The position numbers and the translations under genes are program-made. A stretch of 64,000 nt of DNA from Proteles cristata cristata (lineage: Eukaryota; Chordata; Mammalia; Carnivora; Hyaenidae): NCBI GenBank assembly GCA_017311185.1, contig JAESUZ010003110.1, positions 620,001 to 684,000 on the forward strand. Direction: 5' to 3'. Under the pieces are notes generated by a model, which saw only the letters and a list, made by a program, of their open reading frames with translations, searched no databases and was not told where the DNA came from. Shown in pieces: positions 43,665-55,375 of this stretch. Position 1 is the first letter of the stretch. Every line of letters begins with the position of its first letter.

Positions 43665-43870
43665 GGGGCACCTGGATGGCTCAGTTGGTTAAGCATCCGA
43701 CTTCGGCTCAGGTCACCGTCTCACGGTTCATGGGTTCGAGCCCCGTGTCGGGCTTTGTGCTGACAGCTCCGAGCCTGGGGCCTGTTTCGGATTCTGTGTC
43801 TCCCTCCCTCTCTACCTGTTCCCTGCCCGCACTCTCTCAAAAATAAACAAAACAAAATTAAAAAAAAAAA
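43665..43870 (+). mobile_element. CanSINE, plus strand, recent
   Basis: Near-consensus with poly(A). The perfect 17-bp target 'aaaagttcattgcctca' lies at 43,648-43,664 and 43,871-43,887. Confidence 0.98.
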
Positions 43871-44654
43871 AAAAGTTCATTGCCTCAGCCTCTGCGGCCT
43901 GCGAGGGGATGTACTCACATCCGCTGCGACTCGCTACCAACCGCGCGGGGCAGGGCAGGGTCGGGGAGGACAAAATCTGGAACCTGGGGAAGAAAACGGG
44001 TAAGCACAAACAAAAGAGGCCACGTACGGTTTTCCTGACCCTCCCACAGAGGTAAGGGCTGCAGGAAAGGACCTGGGAACGTGCAGGAGCAAGGGCAGGT
44101 GGCCACGGGGCGCGCGCGCCTGGCCCGGCCCGGGAAGCAGACGCTCTCTCCGTGGCTGCCCAGGGCCGGCCCACCCGGCCTCTGAGAGAATAAAGTCCCT
44201 TTTCACGTTTTAAAATGAGTTTGTCAGGATGGAGGGACAAAACGCCTGGACCCGTAAGCCACGGACTGGGAAGTTCTTACCCAGATCTGGGACGAGCCCC
44301 AGACAAGGTCTCGACCACACAGGCACTAGCTTCTCCCCCACCGAAAAGTCCAGGCATTTCTGTGATGTGGGGCTGGCGGAGGGGAGACCAGAGTCTCTCT
44401 GGCTAAGCCGGGCATGCCTACTTTGCTCCCCACGGCACCAAAAGCTGTGGCCAAGGCCTCAACTCGGAGAAACCCAGTTCAAGAGGCCACCCTGTCTTCC
44501 CAGCAGCCCCTGCATGAGGCATCTCAGAATAAAGCAGGACAGTCTTCCTGCCCCTCTTGGGCCTCGGGCACCTGAGTGATGACAATGGCCTCACCCCACA
44601 GAGGCTGGTATCTCTCCCACAGCCGTCCATAACACGACTTGCCAGGGACAGAGG

Positions 44655-44810
44655 ACAAGAGCATACGGACTTGGAAGAGCCACTTGTCACTCTGGGCCTC
44701 AGTTACTTGTCCCTGAAATGGGCATGAGAAAAATACTGCCACCTTTCCTTCCGGAAAAGGGGAAGATGAACTAGATCACCTCCCAATGTCCCTTCCAGAT
44801 GTACGATCTT
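44655..44810 (+). mobile_element. MIR-type SINE relic
   Basis: 'gagccacttgtcactctgggcctcagttacttgtccctgaaatgggcatgag', then 'gaactagatcacctcccaatgtcccttccagatgtacgatc', which resembles MIR core followed by the 'AGATGACCTCTAAGGTCCCTTCCAGCTCT' tail seen in some MIR-family copies. Confidence 0.65.
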
Positions 44811-45399
44811 GATCACAAGAGCAATCTCAGCAGCAAACCAGAGCAGCCAATGACCCAGATTCAGCCACTTCCTACCCTGAGCCTGGCTCACGGCCCCAGG
44901 GAGGCCCCAAGTGGAGTTACAGACCTGCGCCTGCCATCAGGGTGTCCATGAAGCCCCAGGACCTTTACACTGCAAACATCTCGCGATCCACCTGCAGAGC
45001 GCAGAGGAGGGAAAAGAGAAGGAGCCGCCCTGCCCGCTCACCTGCAGACCCGGCTCTGACCTGCACTGGCCTCACAAGTCCCGCAGAGGACACGGGACCT
45101 CAGGTCTGCTCTCCAGGCCATCCCCTCTGCCTCCCACCCCATCCAAGCCCAAGCTGGAGAGGTGACTATTTCTAGGAGCAGATCCCCCTCCTTGGGTCTT
45201 GGGTACCCGACAAGCTCGTCTACAGTCCCACCCACCGAAGACATCGCGGACCATGGCCTGCGCCACCTGCCAGGTTGGGCACTGAGACGAAGAAAAGAAA
45301 GAGACGCGGCCTCTACCTTCAAAGGGCTTACTGAAGGGATAGCATGGAAGTAAATGTAGTGATGTGATCACCACACCAATCAGCGAGCAGAGGCCAATG

Positions 45400-45640
45400 A
45401 GGAGGCCTTGGCTGGGCCCCCCGACCTCAGGTCTCGTCCTCGCGGCTTCCCCGAAGCCACCAGAGAGCCCCGCTGCGGAATGAGCAAGGGCCCGCCCCGA
45501 GCCATGCCTCCCGCCCAGCACAGCTCTCCCCGACGACGGCTCTTCCTCTGCTTGCTGGGATGCGGCCCCATCGGGTGGGTCCTAGACGGCAGCGCCGGAG
45601 GGCGAGGGAAGGGGAAGAAGACCCAGGTGTCGGGGCTCAT
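45400..45640. promoter_or_regulatory. CpG-rich block (candidate small CpG island)
   Basis: About 21 CpG in 240 bases by hand count, against about 27 expected from composition. No SINE is responsible. No TATA box or exon is recognised. Confidence 0.45.
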
Positions 45641-47114
45641 GGTCCTTGGCCCCGGCTGGCCTGCTCGTTGTCACCTGGTGGGTAAACACAGGCGTGGGAC
45701 ATTAATGCCCGTGCCTGCACAATCAGGCATTGTGTGCGCCGCCACCTCCCTTCACACGGTGCTCCAACCCCCCAGCCCTTCACGCCTGCCTGGCCCGTTC
45801 CTGCCATCATAAAGATGCCAATTAGGACAAATTTTCCACTGATCAATAAAAAAAGGAAAAAGAAAAAGGAAAAGAAAAAAAAAGGACTGAAAAAGCAAAG
45901 GCTCCAGAACAAAGATAGTTCTGCTTTGATACCTGAGCCCAGGCCTGTGTCCTGCTCCCACCCCCCACCCCCCACCCCCGCCACCAGCTTTGCTCAGGTG
46001 GCTAACCCCCGAGAGCCACGCTGCACAGAAACTGCAGCCCACACAACCTCTGGTTCGCGAAGCCAACAGGACGTATGGCCCAGCTGCCACGTGCCGGGCA
46101 CCACGCTGGCCCCCAGGGAGGAAGGAGTGCGTGGTGGACGGTCACGTCCCTGCCCAGGACCCGGGTTTTACCCACAAACCCTCAGCGTGTCTTGGGGAAG
46201 AAGTCAGCAGAAGAAGTACTAATGGAAGCTCAAGTATTGTCTACACCTCTTCAGGCACAGGCGTCCCAGGGCTGACGCGGTCTTTCCCATTGGAGGAACC
46301 GATGGAGAAAGCGTGAGGAGAGCGCATCACGCTGCAGCTGTGAAAGCTCTGGCCCTGGGGCCACGCGTGGAGAGAGAAAGGGCAAGAGAAGGAAAGAAGG
46401 AAGAAAAATGTACGGAGCCGTGTGCGGATAAGGGACTGAAAAGTTGTAGACACAAGGGATGGTCCCTGTCCTTGAGGGCGCGCCCATCCTCGGAAGGGCA
46501 GGGGAGCGGAGATGCGGCTGGAATCCAGGATCTGCGACGGCCCTGAACGCCAAGCTAGGAACTCTCCAGCTCCTTCTCTGGAAGAGGTACCAGAGAGCCA
46601 CTGAAGGTCCCTGAGCATGGCGGCCACGTCACGGGCGTTCCACAGGAAGGCTGCTTAGGACAGGACGGCCACCTGGTTGAGCAGGAGTGAGGAGACGGGG
46701 CTGGAGAGGCCAGGGAAGGCGGGAGCCACAGAGGACACCCAGGTCTGCAGCAGAGGGCAGGTGGTCTGGCCGCACGTGAGGACACAGAGGAAGGCTTGGG
46801 AGGGACAGTGCTGGACTGTGCTCGATGCGCACCCGAGTTCTAATTTCTGGCAGGACGGACGGCCGCAGCAGGCAGCTAGAAAGGAAGGCGCGGGACATGA
46901 GAAAGGCCAGAAAACAAAAAACAAAAACACAGCGGTGGAAGGCTGGAGTCACACCGAGAGAGGTGAGCCCGGACACCACGAGACTGCCGAGGAAGAGGCT
47001 GGAGAGAGAGGAGGCACGGCAACGACGACTTCGTAGCCAACACCTACATTACGGGACAAGATGGGGTTCAGCATCAGCTAACACCCTGACAATCCAGGGG
47101 GGAAGAGAAACTGC

Positions 47115-47215
47115 CAGCATTTTGCAGGTGAGGAACCAGACCGTGGGGACCGACGCGTTCACCGCTCAGCAGGAGGGGACGTCGGCATTCAAACACGGAC
47201 CCTGCGGGGCTCCCG
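47115..47215 (-). mobile_element. MIR SINE relic
   Basis: 'attttgcaggtgaggaaccagaccgtggggaccgacgcgttcaccgctcagcaggaggggacgtcggcattcaaacac' matches the reversed MIR core with substitutions. Confidence 0.6.
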
Positions 47216-48235
47216 GGACCAGGTCACGCTGCCTCTGGGGAGACAGCTTCAGGAGATCCGGGGAGGGGAGCGCGAGGGGCTCAATGCGCGGGTCCAGGAG
47301 GGTACCGTGCTTTTGAGAACTAGGTGGTCACATGAGACCTTTGAAAGAGCAATGTCAACACGGTCACCCCGCAGGACTGCAATGGACGGGGTAAGGAGCT
47401 CTCCGGGAAGAATGAATCTGAAACCCAAAGCTGGGGAGAGGGGTTTGCAAGCCCCTGAGTGCTCCTTTTACTCCCGGGGGTGGGGGTGCTGCGAGGATGA
47501 AGCGTGCCTATGCGAGCGGGGTGCTCAGCATGCAGCGAAGGCTCACTTGGCTATGATTTCCTGAGCACCTAGTACATGCTCAGCATGGCAGCAGGAGGGA
47601 AGGTGGGAGCACCATCACCGTGTCTCGGGAACCTGCGCTGTTGGCTTAGTTAGAGAGATGAAACCTAAGGTCAAACAGGTCGGTCACGAGGCAGCAGTGC
47701 CCTGGTCACAGGGGACAAACGAGGCGGGCGCCAGGGTGCCCGGATCGAGGCCACGCTTCCCGGAGGAGTCTGCCTGGAGGAGGTCTTGAAGGCCGGCAGG
47801 GACAGGGAGACCAGGAGAAAGGAAGGGACAGCCCCGGTTGGGAGTGGGGGTGAAGGCTGTAGCAAAAGCCAACGAGCATGTGCACTTCCTGTCGGGCTCC
47901 TCAGGGTTTGCACTGGTAGGTAGAACGTGAACGTGGAAGACAGGTGGGCACCAAACCTAACGTGTTGCCATTCAAGGCCGCCGGCCGGTGGGCTCTGCAG
48001 GAGGTTCCCTCCCCCCAAAGTGGGGGTGCGAGCAGGATTCCGCGGGAAAGAACTTCAGAGAAAGAGCAAGGACCTGGTGCGAGCTGCCTGCAAAGCTCTT
48101 GACCACCCTACCCTCTCCCCCACCCCCCAACTTTCAGAGGCTGGCTGAGAACAGAGAAGCCTGGTGTTCTAAGTAACGGCACAGCCTCACCTCCCCCCCC
48201 CAACCCTGCCTTCCCACCCCCTGGTTTGTCTTCTA

Positions 48236-48621
48236 CTAAAATCTCAGTTTTCCAACCTCCAACCAACTTTTAAAAGCTTTACAAATGCCCAGAATTGCTA
48301 GTGTGGCATTCAAAGTGCTCCATGACCCGGTTCTGATGCCACGGTCTTTTCTTGCCTGGTCTCCCAGCCCTTCCCACGCCCATCCCCCTCTCTGGCACAC
48401 TACCCCGGGTGTGGGCTCCCTGTCCCCACTCAGGCTGGGCCACCTCCTAGCTAGAAGAGAAAGTGCCTGTCTCCGCTTGTCCAAAGCCTAGCCATCCTCC
48501 AGGAACTGGCCAAATGCTACCTCCTCCGTGAAGCCTTCTGGAAGCTTCCATCAGAATCATTCAATTCCTCTCCTATGCTCCCCCAGCACATCACTCACAT
48601 AACAATTGAGCACAAGGACCA

Positions 48622-48663
<42 letters not shown>

Positions 48664-48800
48664 CCAAATGCATATAAGTCTGTCATTTATATTTCACTGT
48701 CAGTTTTTAAAGGGATTTATTAGTTATCTCTGTACCACCCACAACAGCACTTAGCAAATCACCTAGCACACAGTAGTTGCTCACTAAATGTTCTTTCGCT
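48236..48800 (+). mobile_element. L2 LINE 3' end
   Basis: Landmarks in L2 order: 'gtggcattcaaagtgctccatgacccggttctgatgcc', 'tgctacctcctccgtgaagccttctgg', 'aattcctctcctatgctcccccagcacatcactcac', 'ttagttatctctgtaccaccc' and terminal 'gcacttagcaaatcacctagcacacagtagttgctcactaaatgtt'. A CA microsatellite lies within it. Confidence 0.85.
48622..48660 (+). repeat. (AC)n microsatellite
   Basis: About 18-19 uninterrupted AC units inside the L2 relic. Probably polymorphic. Confidence 0.97.
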
Positions 48801-48894
48801 TTGAATACCCATGGCTAAGTCCTCACCATACCAGGGTGTTCTGCAAACTAGAGATAACAAACCAGTGGTGGGTCCTGATTAACATTTTCTTTTC

Positions 48895-49105
48895 CTTTTG
48901 TTTTAATGATCATTTATTTTTGAGAGGGAGAGACAGCATGAGCAGGGGAGGGGCAGAGAGAGAGGGAGACAGAATTTGAAACAGACTCCAGGCTCTGAGC
49001 TAGCTGTCAGCACAGAGCCCGACACGGGGCTCAAACCCATGAATCGCAAGACCATGACCTGAGCTGAAGTCAGATGTTCAATCGACTAAGCCACCCAGGT
49101 GCCCC
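48895..49105 (-). mobile_element. CanSINE, minus strand
   Basis: Full-length, with an 'agctagctgtcagcac' duplication in the body. Target copies resemble 'gattaacatttt' (about 48,878) and 'ttaattcacatttt' (about 49,106). Confidence 0.96.
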
Positions 49106-51125
49106 TTAATTCACATTTTTAAATGAAACAAAGACAGAACAGAAAAGAAGATATCAGAGTCCGTAACATAAAGCTAAAACCAAGGTTCACTGAACCTTTG
49201 GTTTGAGGTACGTGCCCTGGGCCACAGCCTCCATTCTAGAACCAACCAGCAAATAAAAAGGCAAGTTATCAGAGGTTTTGTCCAAAACGGAGCTTCTGAA
49301 GAATTCCTGGGGTGGGGGTGGAGTCGCCTCCCACCACCTGCACAGTTTCAGAACAGAATCATCGGAGGAGGGGTGTGGGATTCGGACAAACGTCCTCACT
49401 CATGGATCATTCCAGCAGGTCCTCCAGGCTCTGCTTACCAAGGCGGGAAGGCAGAGCAGGCTGGCCCTAGACAGGTCTGTGACCAGCTTTAGGACTAAAG
49501 GGGAAAGGAGGATTTAACCCCTCACTGACCGGACAACATGACGGAGCAGTGGTTTAATCTAAACACTGTATTTGAAACCCAGAAAGCAACATTCCCAGAA
49601 GATCCAGGCTGATGAAGCCTGCTCCCAGAATTGCTAACTCGGGCTCCTCTGGGACAAGGGCACCCGACGTGGCCGCACAGGGCTCTGGGGGCACGCTCCC
49701 CGGCCACCTTCCTGACCCTGGCATCACTCGGCTACCAGCAACTGCCCTGCCCCCACCACCCGGGAATCACGAAGTCTGGCCACAGAACTCCATATGGGTT
49801 CCAAAGCCTCCCTCCTCTAAATAATGGATTTGCCACTCGTGATTCATGCAAAGAAAGAAATGCTACATGTTTCCCTGTTGCTTTAAGTTAGTTAGGTACT
49901 TGGAGGGAAGGGCGGCCTCTAGCTAATGGGTCAGATAAGCTAAAATCAATAGAAGCCACCACCTCTGGGTCTTTTAAATCACCACCTTCCCTCCCCTGAG
50001 CCAGACCCCGGCGCTGGGCATGGAGCAACCTGCAGGCCTGCAAATGACCATTCGTTCATGCTAATATTCAAAGAGACATCATCCCCCATCCACTTCCTGA
50101 TTCCTGATACCCCCTATTCCCTCCCTCCCCCACCCCACACACAAAAATCATTGCAATCTCTGGGGTCAGCCAGCCAAGAACAAGGGAAACGACTTCAGGA
50201 ACACACCAGGGAAACACAGAAGGGAGACACTCAGAAGACATATCAAAAGAGGCATGACATCTCAAACAATGGAGGTGAAAGTCTGGTTCTTCTCCAGACT
50301 GGTCAGACCCACCTGGTTTGTTCACTGCACATAATCACCCTGATGTCGTAAGATCCAACAGTGATGTAAAACTTACAAAGCTGGAAGTACCTGAATGAGG
50401 GCGGTGAGAATGTCAGGACGCACTGACATCACACGGTAGGGAAAGCCAGTGTGTAAACAGGGAACGCCTGTAGCTACCTTGCAACTACCTCAAGGGCTGT
50501 GGCTCCGAGTCTCGGTGACTCTAGGGAACAGGACCAGCCAGGGATGCTAAGCACACTCTGGAAATGGAATCAGCTGCTCGGCCAACAGTGGCATCCCTCT
50601 CCTGGGGGGCCTGGGGAGAAGGCGAGGTGGCACGGAGCACCTGACGGCCTCAGAATGGGGGCTGGCCTCAAAGATCCCTTCCGGCCCATCGCCCACCGGG
50701 ACAGGGCAACACCCGGAGCCAGGGCCCTGGTCTCCGCCACCCCTTAAGGGCAGGGGGCATGCACGCTGGCTTTCCTATCCGTCCTGAAAGGGGACTGAGC
50801 ATCCGGGGAAGGTTGAAGGAAGAAGGCAAACAGAGCCCCGCTCCTCCGCGGCTGCCTGCACCCAGCCACCGCCTGGGACATCGGCAAAGCTGGCCTGACT
50901 CTAAGATTCCGGGACAGGAGCTTCCAGGCAAGACCAGAGTCCCCAAGACCCAATTTCTTACAGCTGGCCTCAAGGGGGACCGGGGGCGGGGGACGGGGGG
51001 GGTGTTGAGCAAGGAAGGAGGACATCTCTACCGCCTGCTGAATTTTAACTTCGGCTTAGGAGCTGTGTGTTTTACGTTGTTTTGGGTTACGGGGCAGGCG
51101 CCAAGCTAGACTGGCCCCCTTTCAG

Positions 51126-51160
51126 CTCCTCTTCTTCTTCTTCTTCTTTTTTTTTTTTAA
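51126..51160 (+). repeat. (CTT)n plus poly(T) tract
   Basis: 'ctcttcttcttcttcttctt' runs into ten T. A homopyrimidine tract of about 35 bases. Confidence 0.9.
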
Positions 51161-51289
51161 GAAAGACAAAGAGAAAAACAAAACAACCCAACAGCCGTAG
51201 CCCCAGCCCGTGTCTGCGCTGTGGGCGGCCTACATGAGCTTCCTTTATCCAACCACAAAAAGGCATCAGTGGAGGCAGCGAGGGGCCCT

Positions 51290-51640
51290 GGAACGGCCCG
51301 TCCAAGCCGGGGCCCGCCGCTCCGTTGAGGTTAGCAGTTACCCAGGGCCAGGGGCCGCTCGGGCAAACAGACCGGGCCCACGTTACACAACGCCAGCCCT
51401 TATCTCCCGGTGCCACCGTCGGTTTGCAGACATTGCGTAGCGCTGACAACCACAGCCGAGAGTGGCCCTCGGGAGATAGCCGTCTCCGCGCTTGCTATCG
51501 GAGGGGCAGGAGGGGCCCGGGACGGTTAGCCTGACTTCACACGTTCGGGCTGCTTTTAAAAGAGGGTCAGAGAGACGGATAACAGCCCGGCCGGCCAGCT
51601 TCACACTGTCACTTCCTCTGACCGTGACAGCTGAAGGCCC
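51290..51640. promoter_or_regulatory. CpG-rich block (candidate CpG island)
   Basis: About 27 CpG in 51,301-51,600 by hand count, giving an observed/expected ratio close to or above 0.8. This is the densest SINE-free CpG cluster seen in the window. It could mark a promoter or an orphan island. No exon is recognised. Confidence 0.5.
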
Positions 51641-51854
51641 CCCGCCGTCCGCCTCCCTCTCCCAGGCCCTCCAACCACCGAAGAGGCGGAATGGGTCCAT
51701 TTCATGTCAAGTCCTGGGGTGGGGGGGGTGCCAGGGGCGAGATGCCACAGGGCACACGGATCACTCCCTGAACTCCTTTCCTGGGCGCACAGTGGAGGCC
51801 GGGAAGCGAGCAGGGGCAGCAGAATACGGTTTTCGCGGACGGTACCATGAGAAG

Positions 51855-51929
51855 CGCTCTCACCGTGTCATGCTCCTCCTCAAACGCCTTCAAAGGCTCC
51901 CAACTGCCCCAGTATGAAGTCCAAAAAGT
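51855..51929 (+). mobile_element. L2 LINE fragment
   Basis: 'ccgtgtcatgctcctcctcaaacgccttcaaaggctcccaactgccccagtatgaagtccaaaaag' follows L2 'CTGATCATGTCACTCCCCTGCTTAAAACCCTTCAATGGCTCCCCATTGCC...AAGTCCAAACT'. Confidence 0.75.
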
Positions 51930-52050
51930 AACCGCAGGCAAGTTCATTGAGCAACTACCTTGTTCCAGGCACTGCGCAGGATGTTAAATGCATTATCTGC
52001 AACCCTCAGGCCATCCCGCAAAACAGCCCCGCTCGAGGGGAGGGAGAACA
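51930..52050 (-). mobile_element. MIR SINE relic abutting L2
   Basis: 'ttcattgagcaactaccttgttccaggcactgcgcaggatgttaaatgcattatctgcaaccctcaggcc' follows the reversed MIR start (TTGAGCACCTACTATGTGCCAGGCACTGTGCTAGGC). Confidence 0.78.
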
Positions 52051-52299
52051 CCCCGGTAACAGTTGCCGCCTTCGCGCCCGCCCCCACCCCACGGCCTGGC
52101 GTCGAGGGCACCCGCTCTGACCCCAGCCTCCCCTTCTGGTACCACTGCTCTCGTTCCAGCCAAAGGAAGTTACTTCATGGGGAATCTGAGCGCTTCTCAC
52201 AACATTGTAATTTCATAGCTTCTCGCAGGACTGAAGATCTCCCCCCCTCCCCTCCCCCTGCCGTCAGGAGAGCCCACGAAGGCCGAGGTCCTGTCTACC

Positions 52300-52372
52300 T
52301 TGCTCAGCACTGAACTCCCAGGGCCCTGCCTGATGTCCAGCACACAGGAAGTGCTCAACCAATTTTCTTAAT
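52300..52372 (+). mobile_element. L2 LINE 3' tail fragment
   Basis: 'ctaccttgctcagcactgaactcccagggccctgcctgatgtccagcacacaggaagtgctcaacc' resembles the terminal L2 'TTGTTCACCGCTGTATCCCCAGCGCC...AGCACATAGTAGGCGCTCAATAAAT'. Confidence 0.7.
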
Positions 52373-52388
52373 TAAAGGTGAGTCCCAG

Positions 52389-52590
52389 GGAGCCTGGGTG
52401 GGTCAGTTGGTTAAACGTCTGACTCTTGGTTTCAGCTCAGGTCATGATCTCACAGTTCGCGGGGTCAAGACCCGCATCCGGCTCTGAGTTCAAGACTCAG
52501 ATCCGGAGTCTGCTTGGGATTCTCTCCCTCCCCTTCTCTCTGCTCCTCCCCCACCTCAAAATAAATAAAAAAACTAAAAAAAATTTTTTT
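52389..52590 (+). mobile_element. CanSINE, plus strand, diverged
   Basis: Head 'gggagcctgggtgggtcagttgg'. The B-box region is altered ('ggggtcaagacccgc') and followed by a second 'gttcaagactc'-like string in the body. A-rich tail with T-run. Target copies unclear. Confidence 0.92.
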
Positions 52591-52732
52591 AATGAATCCC
52601 TCCAGGTAGAAGGTATTGCATCTCTAAGTTTCTTTGTGCTGTTTTCTATAGACGTGTATAATCTTCCCACTTCGTACTTTCTATCATAGTTGTCAACACA
52701 CACATACACATTGAAAGTATTTTAACACCTCA

Positions 52733-52979
52733 GGGGCACCTGGGTGGCTCAGTCAGTTAAGCGTCCGACTCTTGGTTTCTACTCAGGTCAAGATCTCACA
52801 GCTTGTGGATTTGAACTCCACAAGCAGGCTCTGTGCTGATGGTGTGGAGCCTGCTTGGGATATTCTCTCTCCCTCTCTCCCTCTCTCTCTCTCTCTCCTC
52901 TCCCCCCTCTCTTTCCGTCCCTCCCTGGCTCTTTTGCTCTGTCTCTCTCTCAAAATAAATAAACTTTAACAAATAAAAA
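52733..52979 (+). mobile_element. CanSINE, plus strand, long CT tract
   Basis: Head 'ggggcacctgggtggctcagtcag', 'gactcttggtttctactcaggtcaag'. The B box is diverged ('ggatttgaactcc'), with about 70 bases of CT/CCCT repeats. Target copies 'aaagtattttaacacct' (about 52,714) and 'caagtatttaaatgcct' (about 52,983). Confidence 0.95.
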
Positions 52980-52999
52980 AGTCAAGTATTTAAATGCCT

Positions 53000-53285
53000 C
53001 TGCTCCAATTAAAAGCTTCTCAACGGCAAGTCCCATGTCGTATTAATCTTTGCATCTTAAAACCACTAACATAGTGCATCCCCTGAAAATCTAAAGGACA
53101 TGATCTTGTACAGTAATCTACTCAGGCTGAAGAGCAAAGAGGTAGGCGTGAAAGACAAGTCACGATGCCACAATCCACCCAGCACCCCGCACACCCAAAG
53201 GTCTGAAACTGCTCGACCCTCTTCTCACTTGGCCCCTGGCGGGAGCAGGGAGCAGACCTGGCGAGTGGTAGGCAAATTTGTGCAG
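53000..53285. other. Unique or decayed L2-like sequence; no gene seen
   Basis: 'gcaagtcccatgtcgtattaatctttgcatcttaaaaccactaacatagtgcatcccctg' resembles the L2 end motif. The rest is unrecognised. Confidence 0.4.
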
Positions 53286-53470
53286 GCAGAGTTGAAGCAG
53301 GCCGGGAATGAAAGACGTGGCTTCCAGACCTGGTTTTCCACTAGCTTGCCGTGTGGCCTTGGGTAAATCACAGAGCTTATCTGGACCTCTGCTTACTCTG
53401 CCCTAAATGAGCATGTTGATAATACATGATTTTATGAGCCCTTCCAGCTCTGACGTTCTATGATCCTTGG
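53286..53470 (+). mobile_element. MIR-type SINE relic
   Basis: 'cgtggcttccagacctggttttccactagcttgccgtgtggccttgggtaaatcacagagcttatctggacctctgcttactc', then 'gagcccttccagctctgacgttctatgatcc', in MIR-family order. Confidence 0.8.
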
Positions 53471-54720
53471 TCACCTTGACGACCTGTACGGCAGGTAGAG
53501 CGCTGACAGTACCTTCCTCAACAGGTGGCAAAAAGGATGAAAAGGGACATGTAGATTCCCCCTGGCGCTACTCCTCAACCCTCAATAAGAAACCTTAGCC
53601 CGTGAATCAGCCAGTCTCCCTCATCAGGATGAATGACGGCCATGATTTGCATATGGACCTGAGGTAAATAAAAGGAGAAAGCAGACACTGAAATGGATTG
53701 TCAATAAATAACTCCGAGTGAAACCTGACTTTTTTCCCACATATGTATATTTTCACAGATCCAGCTCGGGAGTGTTCAAATTAGCACAACCTGGCCTTAA
53801 ATACTGTGCAAAACACGTAGTAAGCATTTTGCTTTCATTTATGTCGTCAATGGTTTCAATGGGGATGACTCATCCTTCCTCTTTAACACTCTGTTCTAAT
53901 ATGGTTTACTATAAATAATGCAGAGAGAGAGAGGGAGAGAGGGAGAGGCAGAGGGACTGAACAGCAGGCCCCTCCACAGCCAGGTCACGGAAAACCCAGG
54001 TCCCACAGGCAGTCCCTGGGTGGCCATGATGGGGAAGAGGCGCAAACGCCTCCCTCCACTCTCCAGGTATTCAGGGCACGAAGACTGTTAGGGAAGGGGA
54101 CTAACACGTGCTGAGGATGGGCCAGGTGCCGTGCTGGGATTTAATGCGCAAGCCCCTAGAACCTTCTAGAGCCTTCCCAGGAAACAGAGATCGCGTGCAA
54201 ACACAGGCCCCCAGCCTCCAAGGCCTACTCCCTGAGAGAGTCAAAACCCAATGTGTGCTTCCTGACCCCAAGCTACATCTCCTGGTGGTGGTAGATTTTC
54301 TTGACACAAGTGCCTCTCGGGACCCCAAACCTAGGAGGTCAAACCACAAAAGCAGAGACACTGCAGCAATAAAAAGACTCTGCCCCAGGCCCTGGCAAAT
54401 GGAGGCAGCCGCTGGAAATCACTAGCCTCTGGGCCTTGTTCACCCACCGAGACCGACATCCGTCCCAGGGCTGAGCTCACAAGCACTCTCTGCACACTGT
54501 TTTCCAGAACGTTCCTTCAGAGTCCGACACAGACATTCAATGGATCACTCACGACGTTCACCAGATCTGTCATCGAATTATTTTGACCACTTCCAAAAGT
54601 CACATCCACTCTCCCAAAGGGCAAGGCAAAAAGAACGTGGCAGAGACCTTGAAAAGGATTCCGAAGGAATTTGGAGCATTTGGAGCGTGGCCACTTCCCA
54701 GGTTTAAGTGATTACTTGTC
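53471..54720. other. Unique sequence, no gene seen
   Basis: 'cacgtgctgaggatgggccaggtgccgtgctgggatttaatgcgc' (54,106-54,150) resembles a small minus-strand MIR fragment. A GA-rich run lies at 53,924-53,955. No exon. Confidence 0.45.
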
Positions 54721-54736
54721 AGATCTGGAAGCTTCT

Positions 54737-54959
54737 GGGGTACCTGGGTGGCTCAGTCAGTTAAGCAACTGGCTTCGGCTCGGGTCGTGATCTCACAGTT
54801 CGTGGGTTTGAGTCCCGCGTCAGGCTCTGTGCTGACAGCTAGCTCACGGCCTGGAGCCTGTTTCAGATTCTGTGTCTCCCTCTCTCTCTGACCCTCCCCT
54901 GCTCATGCTGTCTCTCTCTCTCTCAGACAAAAAAACAAAACAAAACAAAAAACCTTAGT
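54737..54959 (+). mobile_element. CanSINE, plus strand, recent
   Basis: 'ggggtacctgggtggctcagtcag', with the 'acagctagctcacggcctggagcctgtttcag' body. Perfect 13-bp target 'tctggaagcttct' at 54,724-54,736 and 54,960-54,972. The tail is '(AAAAC)n'. Confidence 0.97.
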
Positions 54960-55189
54960 TCTGGAAGCTTCTTTAGAAGAGCAGCAGCACCGCACAAATG
55001 GAGACCTTTACACATAACTCACCGACATCATCCACTTCTCATCTGGGCTGCGGGCTCTGACATGGGGCTAGTACGATCCGCAATTCGGCAGTGCCCGAAG
55101 CAAAAGATTTCACTGGTTGCCTCCATAGTTCATCCTGCGGGCCCAAACAGCTGGCGTCTCAGGGCCTAGTTCCACAGCACAACCCGGCC

Positions 55190-55375
55190 CATTTACAAAG
55201 CACCTCCACTGTGCTATGCACCTGACACATTTTATCCACATAACCACCTAAAAGGTGTTGGTCTCGCTTCATACAGAACAAGGAAATGGGGGCTCAGCAA
55301 GGCTAAGTAACCTGTTCAAGGCACCCGGTGAATCCTGCAGCCTGGGTTCTCACCCAGGCTGCCGCACTCTGCTCC
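55190..55375 (-). mobile_element. MIR SINE relic
   Basis: 'aaagcacctccactgtgctatgcacctgacacattttatccacataaccacctaaaaggtgttgg', then 'aaggaaatgggggctcagcaaggctaagtaacctgttcaaggcacccggtgaatcc', in reversed MIR order; nearly full-length. Confidence 0.85.

Larger units (their letters stand above)
43888..48235. other. 4.3-kb CanSINE-free G+C-rich block, no gene seen
   Basis: CpG-denser parts lie at 43,910-44,180 (including 'gcgcgcgcgcc') and 45,400-45,640. Splice-like strings ('acgggtaagc' about 43,997, 'cacagaggtaaggg' about 44,046) occur, but no exon can be assembled. Low-complexity A/G (45,847-45,898) and C-rich (45,958-45,985) runs are present. MIR relics are listed separately. Confidence 0.45.
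49120..51854. other. 2.7-kb CanSINE-free block, no gene seen
   Basis: Mixed-composition unique DNA. G-runs near 50,980-51,003, a (CTT)n/poly(T) tract at 51,126-51,160 and a CpG-rich block at 51,290-51,640. No domain-bearing frame. Confidence 0.45.
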
